From: an uncultured Bacteroidota bacterium
GTDB taxonomy: Bacteria; Bacteroidota; Bacteroidia; Chitinophagales; Chitinophagaceae
DNA: 51,628 nucleotides
Reading direction: 5' to 3'
Assembly (NCBI GenBank): GCA_903839875.1
Contig: CAIMDZ010000024.1
Span: 1-51,628, forward strand
Part shown: in pieces, positions 7,875 to 15,094 of the stretch
How the letters are laid out: every line of letters begins with the position of its first letter
Numbering within the stretch: position 1 is the first letter of the stretch
Program-made: the position numbers and the translations under genes
Notes under the pieces: generated by a model
The model's input: only the letters and a program-made list of their open reading frames with translations
Told to the model about the DNA's origin: nothing
The model's database searches: none

Positions 7875-8786
7875 ATGAAAATACTATCTAAAATAAAATG
7901 GTCCGCCGGAAGTTGCCTGCTGTTGATAGGCTGCTACTTTTTGCCTGCCGTCAACTGTAATGCCCAGGACAGCACTGAGGTTGTAAAAAAGGCTTACGTA
8001 GGAGGCACATTTGTAGGCAGCATGATTATTGACAACCAATCTGTAATGGTGCCGGTTGCAAAAACTACCGAAGTCGCGATTCAGCACCGCTTCGGAACAG
8101 TTAATAACGGTTATGAGGATATGTATGGGATTTTCGCCCCGGCCAACATCAGGCTTGGCGGAAGCTATACACCTATTAATAACCTGCAAATAGGAATAGG
8201 GGTTACCAAAGAAAGAATGCAATGGGATGGTAACGTAAAATACGCCCTCGGCAAGCAGCAGGTTAAAGGTGGCTGCCCTGTAAGCGTCACTATCTTTGCT
8301 GATATGGCAGTATCTACGCTGCCTAAAGCAGGTAATTTTGTAAGCGGTTCCGACCGGATTTCTTATTTCACCCAGTTGATCATTGCCAGGAAAATTACCA
8401 AACATTTCTCTGCGCAGGTATCACCAAGTTTTTCCTACTTTAATAATATTGCAGGATATGTGGATGCAAATGGGAACATTCAGCCCAGGATGAAAAACGG
8501 CCATTGGGCTATTGCCTTCAGTGGAAGGTATAAAGTAAAAGATGGCTTCTGCATTATCGCTAATTACGACCAGCCTCTGACACAACATCCTACTGATAAC
8601 CCTCATCCTAATTTGAGTTTAGGGGTTGAGATGAGTACAAAAGGGCACTCGTTTCAAATATTTTTCAGTAACTACCAAAGCATTATCCCACAGCAGAATA
8701 ATGTTTTCAACCAGAATGATTATACCAAAAGCCAATACCTTATTGGGTTTAACATAACCAGGAGGTGGTATCACAGCGCTGAGTAA
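7875..8786 (+). CDS. Outer-membrane beta-barrel protein, DUF5777-like
   Basis: 303 residues with a signal peptide (to about residue 31, CNAQ). The mature protein is made of alternating amphipathic beta strands and ends in an aromatic strand (ITRRWYHSAE), as in outer-membrane barrels. The early IQHRFGTVNNG and the later APANIRLGGSYTPINNLQIGIG resemble DUF5777 barrels, which often accompany exported cytochromes in Bacteroidota. It is the last gene of the operon, 25 bases after the CX4CH cytochrome and 66 bases before a terminator hairpin. A porin or a barrel that holds an outer-membrane electron conduit are both possible; neither is shown. Confidence 0.65.
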   Translation: MKILSKIKWSAGSCLLLIGCYFLPAVNCNAQDSTEVVKKAYVGGTFVGSMIIDNQSVMVPVAKTTEVAIQHRFGTVNNGYEDMYGIFAPANIRLGGSYTPINNLQIGIGVTKERMQWDGNVKYALGKQQVKGGCPVSVTIFADMAVSTLPKAGNFVSGSDRISYFTQLIIARKITKHFSAQVSPSFSYFNNIAGYVDANGNIQPRMKNGHWAIAFSGRYKVKDGFCIIANYDQPLTQHPTDNPHPNLSLGVEMSTKGHSFQIFFSNYQSIIPQQNNVFNQNDYTKSQYLIGFNITRRWYHSAE

Positions 8787-8852
8787 TAAGGTGCAGTTTT
8801 TAGTAACAAATATCAGTTAGTTTACCAGTACAATTTGATGAATAGAAAAACA

Positions 8853-8883
8853 AGAAGCCCCGTTCTTACCGGACGGGGCTTCT
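8853..8883 (+). terminator. Rho-independent terminator of the respiratory operon
   Basis: An 11-bp perfect stem, agaagccccgt (8853-8863) with acggggcttct (8873-8883), and a 9-base loop, followed by a short TTTAAT tail. It sits 66 bases after the barrel gene. The same hairpin can serve the convergent ArsC-like gene ending at 8912. Confidence 0.85.
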
Positions 8884-8911
8884 GTTTAATAAAAGGTTCC
8901 TTCAACATAAT

Positions 8912-9193
8912 TCAAAGTAGGAAAATTACAGGAAACAGCGTCGCCAAATAGCCTATTATTCCACCCAACTCATTCATCTCATTTTCGCTAAGCACAATAG
9001 TTGGAGCTTTCATATTTTCCTCCAGGTGGTTCAATTTATCTGCCGGGAAATGTTTGAGCCAGATGGTGAGTGTCTCTTTCGATACTCCTTCTTCTTTGAA
9101 ATTGTGAAATTGGTAAGGGACCTTTTTTGCGTCGAGACACTTAAGCGCTTTCTGAAAAGTGTTGCAGTTCTTTATTCCGTAGATGCTGATCAT
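8912..9193 (-). CDS. ArsC/Spx-like (YffB-type) protein, C-terminally divergent
   Basis: 93 residues. The first half, IYGIKNCNTFQKALKCLDA and YQFHNFKEEGVSKETLTIWL, is a good match to the thioredoxin-fold ArsC/YffB/Spx family, with its single redox cysteine at residue 9. Family members are usually about 115 residues and continue with a RGTTWR-type segment and a K...RP segment. Neither is present here. After residue 55 the sequence is unrelated and ends in hydrophobic residues (LATLFPVIFLL). The terminator hairpin follows at once, so there is no room for a missing tail. It is either a decayed or C-terminally replaced copy. Function as a thiol enzyme is doubtful. Confidence 0.6.
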   Translation of the reverse strand: MISIYGIKNCNTFQKALKCLDAKKVPYQFHNFKEEGVSKETLTIWLKHFPADKLNHLEENMKAPTIVLSENEMNELGGIIGYLATLFPVIFLL

Positions 9194-9213
9194 AGGGCAA
9201 AAGCAGAAAAAAC

Positions 9214-9426
9214 CTAAATCCCTCCCGATGAAAAAATCTGGATCTTGTTCCTGGACTTTACAGTAGAAAATAATTTCAGCTTTAGTATATTGGTTCTTGA
9301 TGTCAGGGATAGTGGGTTTAGGGTGACATGTGATCCTTGAGCAGCACTAACAGTTGAAAAACAGAGCAGGACAAAGGTGACTATTGCAAGCAGGGTTTTT
9401 GCAATGAGTTTAAATATCCTTTTCAA
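9214..9426 (-). CDS. Small exported peptide coupled to the Ate1-like gene
   Basis: 70 residues starting MKRIFKLIAKTLLAIVTFVL, a clear basic-plus-hydrophobic signal or membrane anchor, cleavable near SAAQ (residue 30). The rest is a short basic tail. Its ATG overlaps the stop codon of the upstream transferase gene (ATGA), the usual sign of translational coupling. The tail looks low in conservation features, and a frameshifted remnant of a longer exported protein cannot be excluded. Confidence 0.4.
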   Translation of the reverse strand: MKRIFKLIAKTLLAIVTFVLLCFSTVSAAQGSHVTLNPLSLTSRTNILKLKLFSTVKSRNKIQIFSSGGI

Positions 9427-10106
9427 GGTGTTTTAATGTCTGTTTCAGGAAATTTATGATAGGGTATCCATTTTTTTTCATCGGGTAAAAACACCTCGGT
9501 GGCATTTTTGTCGAGAAATAACTTATAGTCGAAAATAGGGTATTGGGGCATAAAATATCCCGGATAGTATAAGGGAATATTGTTTTTAACACAGAATTGG
9601 TATTTGAGTAGTATAAGGAATTTGCCGGGACTAAATTTTTTGTAATCAGGGTTGTAAAAATTGATTATACCTGCAATGCTTTCTGTGCCAATATCGAAAA
9701 TGCCGGCAGCTACCAGTTTACCATCATCGCGAACCTCAATAATTGTACTATCGAACACTATGTTGTAAATGTCTTCGAGCAATAAAACAAGACTGCCCGA
9801 GGTGGTGAATTTTAAGTTTTGGGTGTATAATTGGTGCAGGGTAATTAATTCACCGGTAAGCGCGAATGACTTATATTCGAAAGTGAATCGGCTGTTTTTT
9901 GCAAACAGAGCAAGGCTTTTTTTATTTAACCGGACATTATCAACCAGGTAACGGAGCCAAAAAACGCCGGCTGTTATTTCGTTGTTGAAAGGGTATATGA
10001 ATTTGGTTGTGAATAATGTGCTGCCCATTCTGTACCATCCTGCCGACAGGAATTGATCCAGGGTTTTGCCTTTAAAATTTTCAAAAACGAAATCTTCAGG
10101 AAACAT
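9423..10106 (-). CDS. Arginyl/leucyl-tRNA--protein transferase (Ate1/Bpt-like)
   Basis: 227 residues. The early GWYRMGSTLFTTKF and the later run DSTIIEVRDDGKLVAAGIFD, FYNPDYKKFSPGKFLILLK and YYPGYFMPQYPIFDYK are characteristic of the C-terminal GNAT-fold catalytic half of Ate1 and Bpt. These enzymes add an amino acid from a charged tRNA to the N-terminus of proteins and mark them for degradation by the N-degron route. The cysteine-rich N-terminal domain of eukaryotic Ate1 is absent, as in short bacterial versions. It lies in the same direction as cyanophycin synthetase, 182 bases downstream of it, so it may share its transcript. Substrate choice cannot be read from sequence. Confidence 0.75.
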   Translation of the reverse strand: MFPEDFVFENFKGKTLDQFLSAGWYRMGSTLFTTKFIYPFNNEITAGVFWLRYLVDNVRLNKKSLALFAKNSRFTFEYKSFALTGELITLHQLYTQNLKFTTSGSLVLLLEDIYNIVFDSTIIEVRDDGKLVAAGIFDIGTESIAGIINFYNPDYKKFSPGKFLILLKYQFCVKNNIPLYYPGYFMPQYPIFDYKLFLDKNATEVFLPDEKKWIPYHKFPETDIKTP

Positions 10107-10213
10107 TGAGCTTATATCATTTATACGTAAAGATAGGCAAGGGCTGGTATCTGCAAAGGCAAAATAGGTATTGCTGATGTGTTTTCAGGTTGTTGAATTT
10201 CTATCAGTATGAT

Positions 10214-10238
10214 TTGACAACTTCTGAAAAGTTGTCAA
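10214..10238 (-). terminator. Hairpin downstream of cyanophycin synthetase
   Basis: ttgacaactt (10214-10223) pairs exactly with aagttgtcaa (10229-10238) over a 5-base loop. It lies 51 bases after the cphA stop codon on the minus strand. There is no T-tract on that strand, so it may be a processing or pause site rather than a true terminator. Confidence 0.4.
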
Positions 10239-10288
10239 TTCGGGGGAGGAAATTCAACATCAATATTATTTTTGGGCAGAGCAATTGA

Positions 10289-12910
10289 CTATACCTTTAA
10301 TCCATCTTCTATTGCTTTGTATTGTTTCACCTGTTCCAATGCATCGGGTACCACATCGCTGGTAATTACTATGAAGCTGTCTTTTACGGCATTTTTAAAT
10401 GCATATTCTATAGCCTCGCTTTCTTTTTTGATCACCACAATTATCTTATTTGGGTCTATATTGTGTATGCCGGTTGTCATCAGTTCAATAATTTCCTGCT
10501 CAGTCCGGCCCCTCAGATTTTTGTCCTGGCGGATGATGATTTCGTCAAAAACTTTGGCAGCGGCCTCGCCAAGGGAGATGATATCCTCGTCACGGCGATC
10601 ACCGACGCCTGCGATTATTCCCACCTTAACTGACGCGTCAACTGTTTTAATAAATTTACCCAAAGCCATTATACCATGTGTGTTATGAGCATAGTCAATC
10701 ATTACCGAATAGTTATGGAAATGGAACAAATTCATGCGTCCGGGAGTGAGTGCAGGTGAAGGCACAAATGTTTGCAGCGCCTGACGGATATCCTCGGTTT
10801 TGAAATCCTGAACATAAGCAGCGAGAGTTGCTGCGAGTACATTGGCGATATTGAACTCAGCCATACCGGAAAAGGTGAGCGGAATGTTGGTCACTTTCTC
10901 TACCCGTATTTTCCACGTCCCTTTCAAAATGGTCACGTATCCATTCTCATAAATTGCCGCAATACCACCTTTGATGCAGTGGCTTTTTATCCTTGGATTG
11001 TTTTCGTTGAGCGAAAAATAGGCCACTTTACAATCAAGTTCCTCATTCATTTTATAAACAAGATCATCATCAGCATTGAGGATAGCATAGCCTTCAGGGG
11101 AAACAGTATTTGCAGCAACAGCTTTTACCCTTGCCAGTTTTTCTATTGTATCAATTCCGCCCAGCCCCATGTGGTCTTCAGCCACATTTGTCACGACCGC
11201 AACATCGCAATGATGAAATCCTAAACCAGCGCGTAAAATTCCACCGCGTGCACATTCAAGTATAGCATAATTGACTGTAGGATCGCGCAGCACAAATTCT
11301 GCGGAAACAGGACCGGTACAATCACCCTTCATCATCATTTGATTTTGTATATACACCCCATCGGTAGTAGTGTAGCCAACTTTATATCCCATTTGCTTTA
11401 CAATATGTGCAATAAGCCTTGTAGTTGTGGTTTTTCCATTTGTGCCGGAAATTGCAATGATTGGTATACGCGCAGAAGTCCCCGGGGGATAAAGCATGTC
11501 AATAACAGGCTCTGCAACATTGCGCGGCAGACCCTCTGTTGGATCCAGGTGCATACGAAATCCGGGAGCAGCGTTAACCTCAAGAACGGCGCCACCATTC
11601 TCTGTAATAGGCGTGGTGAGATCAGAAGCCATAATATCAATACCGCAGATATTAAGACCTATAATGCGGGCAATACGTTCGCACATGAATACGTTGGTTG
11701 GATGCACCATGTCGGTAACATCGGTGGCGGTGCCGCCGGTGCTGAGGTTGGCAGTTGGTTTTAGCCAAAGCTCCTCATCCTTATTAAGTACAGTATCTAA
11801 CCGGTAATCCTTTTTCTCCAGCATATCCAAAGTAAACCCATCTACCTTAATAGCTGTAAGCATCTTTTCGTGGCCATAGCCTCTGCGGGGATCACTATTT
11901 ACGATGTCAATTAATTCCTGGATTGTGTGCTGGCCATCTCCAATAACTGAAGCCGGAGTGCGCAGTGCCGCAGCTACAAACTTGTAATTGATAACAAGCA
12001 CCCTGAAATCGCGGCCTGTAATAAATTTCTCACAGATTACAGACCTGCCATATATCTTTGCTGCTTTTAATCCGGCAAAAGCTTCTTCCCATGTGCGGAT
12101 ATTGGTAGTTGCGCCTTTTCCATGGTTGCCATTTACAGGTTTTGTTACTACCGGGTATCCTATCTTATTAATTGCACTTTTCAGATCATCCTCATCATAA
12201 ACAATTCTGCCGCGGGGAACAGGTATTTCAGAGGCTTCCAGCAGGTTTTTAGTTTCTTCTTTATCACATGCTATCTCTACGGCAATACTGCTGGTGGTAC
12301 TGGCAATTGTGGCCTGGACACGGCATTGGTTTATTCCATAGCCAAGTTGCACCAGGGAGTGCCTGTTGAGCCGGATATATGGTATCTTCCTTTTAATTGC
12401 TTCATCTACAATGGAACCTGTGCTTGGCCCCAGGCGTTCATCTTCGCGGATTTCACGTAGGTTCTGTATATCTGCCTCGAGGTCGTATGCTTCTCCATCT
12501 ATAATGGCCTGGGCAATTTTGACCGAAGCTTTTGCCGTATACACCCCTGCCTTAGCTTCCTGGTAGGAAAAAACGACATGGTATACTCCGGGTTCTTTTG
12601 TGCCACGAGTGCGGCCGAATCCTGTTTCCATACCGGCAAGCGTTTGAAGCTCCAATGCGATATGTTCGATAACGTGCCCCATCCACGTGCCATCTTTTAC
12701 CCTTTGGAAAAAGCCGCCCGGCACCCCTTCTGAACATCTGTGTTCAAATAATGTAGGCATCAATTCCGATAATCTTTCGTAGAAACCGGGTATCTTATCA
12801 GTAGGTTTTTGTTCCAGTTCCTCAATGTCCAGCAACATCACGATCAGTTTATGTCTGCTGATAGACCAATAGTTAGGTCCACACATTGTTTTTATGTCGA
12901 GTATTTTCAT
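10289..12910 (-). CDS. cphA: Cyanophycin synthetase
   Basis: 873 residues, the usual length. The enzyme builds multi-L-arginyl-poly-L-aspartate by adding Asp to the backbone and Arg to its side chain, using ATP for each. The N-terminal domain (1-160) is followed by an ATP-grasp domain (about 215-475) with GYPVVTKPVNGNHGKG (251-266) and NAAPGFRMH near 446. A Mur-ligase-like domain follows, with its P-loop ISGTNGKTTTT at 487-497 and DYAHNTHG later. All three parts are intact. The gene is divergent from cyanophycinase, 187 bases apart, so synthesis and breakdown of the nitrogen store are encoded together. The last residues end normally. Confidence 0.96.
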   Translation of the reverse strand: MKILDIKTMCGPNYWSISRHKLIVMLLDIEELEQKPTDKIPGFYERLSELMPTLFEHRCSEGVPGGFFQRVKDGTWMGHVIEHIALELQTLAGMETGFGRTRGTKEPGVYHVVFSYQEAKAGVYTAKASVKIAQAIIDGEAYDLEADIQNLREIREDERLGPSTGSIVDEAIKRKIPYIRLNRHSLVQLGYGINQCRVQATIASTTSSIAVEIACDKEETKNLLEASEIPVPRGRIVYDEDDLKSAINKIGYPVVTKPVNGNHGKGATTNIRTWEEAFAGLKAAKIYGRSVICEKFITGRDFRVLVINYKFVAAALRTPASVIGDGQHTIQELIDIVNSDPRRGYGHEKMLTAIKVDGFTLDMLEKKDYRLDTVLNKDEELWLKPTANLSTGGTATDVTDMVHPTNVFMCERIARIIGLNICGIDIMASDLTTPITENGGAVLEVNAAPGFRMHLDPTEGLPRNVAEPVIDMLYPPGTSARIPIIAISGTNGKTTTTRLIAHIVKQMGYKVGYTTTDGVYIQNQMMMKGDCTGPVSAEFVLRDPTVNYAILECARGGILRAGLGFHHCDVAVVTNVAEDHMGLGGIDTIEKLARVKAVAANTVSPEGYAILNADDDLVYKMNEELDCKVAYFSLNENNPRIKSHCIKGGIAAIYENGYVTILKGTWKIRVEKVTNIPLTFSGMAEFNIANVLAATLAAYVQDFKTEDIRQALQTFVPSPALTPGRMNLFHFHNYSVMIDYAHNTHGIMALGKFIKTVDASVKVGIIAGVGDRRDEDIISLGEAAAKVFDEIIIRQDKNLRGRTEQEIIELMTTGIHNIDPNKIIVVIKKESEAIEYAFKNAVKDSFIVITSDVVPDALEQVKQYKAIEDGLKV

Positions 12911-13058
12911 CCCGGGGAAAATTTTAGCTTATCAAGGTACTAATTTTAAGATACAACTGAAATTTTGATTGAAATTCTTCGAAAATCAACGATCACCTTA
13001 TCGGTTAGTGCCAAAGGAATTTCTTAGTTATATGATGATCTGTTTGGACCAAAAGCCT

Positions 13059-13066
13059 TAAATTTG
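13059..13066 (+). promoter_or_regulatory. TAnnTTTG -7 element of the cyanophycinase gene
   Basis: TAAATTTG at 13059-13066 exactly fits the Bacteroidota sigma -7 consensus, 31 bases before the GTG start of cphB. No clear -33 TTG is found at the usual distance. It lies in the 187-base divergent cphA/cphB region. Confidence 0.5.
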
Positions 13067-13097
13067 CCGGATAATTTTTATCAAACAGCAGTAACAG

Positions 13098-13973
13098 GTG
13101 ACATATCCCCTCGGGCATTTAGTAGCAGTTGGCGGCGCAGAAGATAAGGGTACAGACCTTGAAAAAGGTATCTTACAAAGAAACCGTCTTAATTTTTTCG
13201 AATTAGGTATCCTTAAAAATATAGTTAGCCTGATTGGCGCCGATGGTCCATCAGTAGAGGTAATCACCACAGCATCATCCATCCCTGATGAAATCGCTCC
13301 GAACTACAAAGAAGCTTTTGAAAAACTGGGATGCCTGAATGTTGGACATATGCGTATACGCAACCGTGAGGATGCGGCGCAACCTGAATACGTAGAAAGG
13401 CTGAATGCATGTAATTGTGTCATGTTCTCAGGAGGAAACCAATTAAGATTATCCTCTATTTTCGGGGGCACTAATTTCCTGGACGTACTCAAACAAAGGT
13501 ATGAACAAGGCAACTTCCTTATAGCGGGTACGAGTGCGGGCGCCATGGCCATGAGCAATACCATGATCTATGAAGGTAATGCGGCTATTGCCAGCCTGAA
13601 AGGCGAAGTGAAAATAACAACCGGGTTGGGCCTTTTGCAAAATGTGATCATAGATACGCACTTCGACCAGCGGGGCAGGTTCAACCGGCTGGCACAGGCG
13701 GTAGCCGCGCAGCCGGGCGCCATAGGCATAGGGCTGGGGGAAGATACGGGTGTAATCGTTTCACTTGGACATGAACTTAAAGCCATAGGCTCAGGAAGCG
13801 TCGTCATTATTGACGGAAGACACATTGAGTACAACAACATAGCTGACATTGATTTCGGTATGCCCATATCTGTAGAGAACATTATTGTCCACATCATGTC
13901 TAAAGGGGATACTTATAACCTGGAAACAAGGAAGTTTATCGGGGCTGAGATTGTTATGCATCATTCATCGTAA
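13098..13973 (+). CDS. cphB: Cyanophycinase (serine-type exopeptidase)
   Basis: 291 residues of the peptidase S51 type. The nucleophile elbow is GTSAGA with Ser146 (144-149), preceded by the substrate-binding SGGNQLRL (111-118) and followed by DTHFDQRGR (186-194), which holds the catalytic-type histidine. The enzyme cuts cyanophycin into beta-Asp-Arg dipeptides inside the cell. No signal peptide is present. The start is GTG at 13098 (V-T-Y-P); an in-frame TAA at 13092-13094 leaves no upstream alternative. It is divergent from cphA. A dipeptidase (isoaspartyl type) to finish the pathway is not in the window. Confidence 0.94.
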   Translation: MTYPLGHLVAVGGAEDKGTDLEKGILQRNRLNFFELGILKNIVSLIGADGPSVEVITTASSIPDEIAPNYKEAFEKLGCLNVGHMRIRNREDAAQPEYVERLNACNCVMFSGGNQLRLSSIFGGTNFLDVLKQRYEQGNFLIAGTSAGAMAMSNTMIYEGNAAIASLKGEVKITTGLGLLQNVIIDTHFDQRGRFNRLAQAVAAQPGAIGIGLGEDTGVIVSLGHELKAIGSGSVVIIDGRHIEYNNIADIDFGMPISVENIIVHIMSKGDTYNLETRKFIGAEIVMHHSS

Positions 13974-14078
13974 CCCCCCTGGAACCCTTAATTCCCCAAT
14001 AAAAATCGGCACATTGTTCCGGGACTTCACAGGAGTGCAGTTATTCAACTTTAATTTGCTGTTCAACATTTAGAATTT

Positions 14079-14389
14079 ATGAAATTCAGAATCATTTTAA
14101 GCGCAATAGCATTAACAGTATTTGCAACTGCGGTTACCACAAATTCAGATGCCGCCCCATGGAGAGGATGCAGGTAAGGATGGTATGCACAGCCTGTAGT
14201 CAGGATTTGTCCACCTGTTCCGTACGTAGTCCCGCCTGTTATGGTGAATGACTACTATAGCGGATATGCAAGGCCTTATTATGGCCACCGCTATGCCTAT
14301 GGTTACCATGATGTTACCGGGGCTATGACCGTTACAGAGGCTACCGGGGCTATGATCGCGACAGGGGCCTTTATGGTGGCAGAAGGTAA
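14079..14389 (+). pseudogene. Decayed gene for a small exported Gly/Tyr/Arg-rich protein
   Basis: From ATG 14079 the frame encodes a signal peptide, MKFRIILSAIALTVFATAV, and then meets TAA at 14175-14177 (codon 33). The same frame continues with proline-rich PPVPYVVPPV and YYGHRYAYGYH. Near 14310 the reading has to shift by two bases to continue as RGYDRYRGYRGYDRDRG, a tail typical of small RGY-rich exported proteins, ending at TAA 14387-14389. Two lesions (one stop, one frameshift) in about 310 bases make a pseudogene more likely than a sequencing slip. The intact product would have been about 103 residues. Function unknown. Confidence 0.65.
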
Positions 14390-14414
14390 AAAGATAATTA
14401 AACTGAATTAGCAG

Positions 14415-14443
14415 AAAAGCTACGTGGCGTTGGTAGCTTTTTT
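14415..14443. terminator. Bidirectional terminator between the decayed gene and the DinB gene
   Basis: aaaagctac (14415-14423) pairs perfectly with gtagctttt (14433-14441), followed by more T on the plus strand and by a short U-rich run on the minus strand. The hairpin overlaps the last codons of the DinB gene, whose stop is at 14420-14422. Confidence 0.75.
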
Positions 14444-14974
14444 CACAACCATATTGTAGTAGTTATAGTCGGTCATTGGCGGGTCTGTAATTCCAATGCA
14501 CCTGGCCATGGTAATGATTTGCCCGCGATGATAAGTACTGTGATTCATGCAATGCTGTATAATTTCATAGCGTGGTTGTTCTCCTTTCATCCATGGTTGG
14601 TCCAGGGTAACTAACTCCTCAAGGTTCTTCTCACTCAGTGAGTGTACATAGTCTGAAAATTTCGCGGAATGTTTCAGCAATCCATTTAGGGCAGCTTCAT
14701 TAGTTCCTTCAAATCCTTCCTTGAATTTCAGTTCCTCATTGCCGCTCTCCAATAAACCCAACCAGAAGATTTCCGTATTCCATATATGCACTAATGTTTC
14801 TATTACAGTTAGGAAACTTGAAGACGTTTTAGATTCTATTATTTCAACAGGTTTCGTAGCCAGCCATGCTACAATAGTATTATTAGCCCATCTGTTGAAA
14901 CCGGCATAATTGCACATTAATTTTTGTAAACTCATAAATCGGCTGCGTTCTTTTTCATCATGATCAATGTTCAT
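14420..14974 (-). CDS. DinB-family putative metal-dependent protein
   Basis: 184 residues; the second Met (residue 14, MSLQKLMCNYAGFNRWANN) is an equally good start at 14935. The four-helix-bundle DinB/YfiT features are present: NRWANNTIVAWL, TVIETLVHIWNTEIFWL with the first histidine, and HCMNHSTYHRGQII with the closing histidines. Three histidines of this type bind a divalent metal. DinB proteins act as thiol-dependent transferases or as stress proteins, and the substrate is rarely known. It is convergent with the decayed small gene and divergent from the ice-binding gene. Confidence 0.85.
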   Translation of the reverse strand: MNIDHDEKERSRFMSLQKLMCNYAGFNRWANNTIVAWLATKPVEIIESKTSSSFLTVIETLVHIWNTEIFWLGLLESGNEELKFKEGFEGTNEAALNGLLKHSAKFSDYVHSLSEKNLEELVTLDQPWMKGEQPRYEIIQHCMNHSTYHRGQIITMARCIGITDPPMTDYNYYNMVVKKATNAT

Positions 14975-15061
14975 TCTACTGAATAATTAATACATAAATG
15001 TATGTAATTTATCAAATATGCAAAGGCGTCATGGCATGGTTATTAGACTATGTTATTGAGT

Positions 15062-15079
15062 TGTGAAAAATCATTCACG
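15062..15079. promoter_or_regulatory. Candidate Crp-like dyad upstream of the ice-binding protein gene
   Basis: GTGAA (15063-15067) and TTCAC (15074-15078) form a perfect dyad with a 6-base spacer, ending 16 bases before the ATG at 15095. The half-sites recall Crp-type TGTGA/TCACA. The position overlaps where the promoter or 5' leader should be. Motif evidence only. Confidence 0.3.
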
Positions 15080-15094
15080 ATATAATAAAATTCA

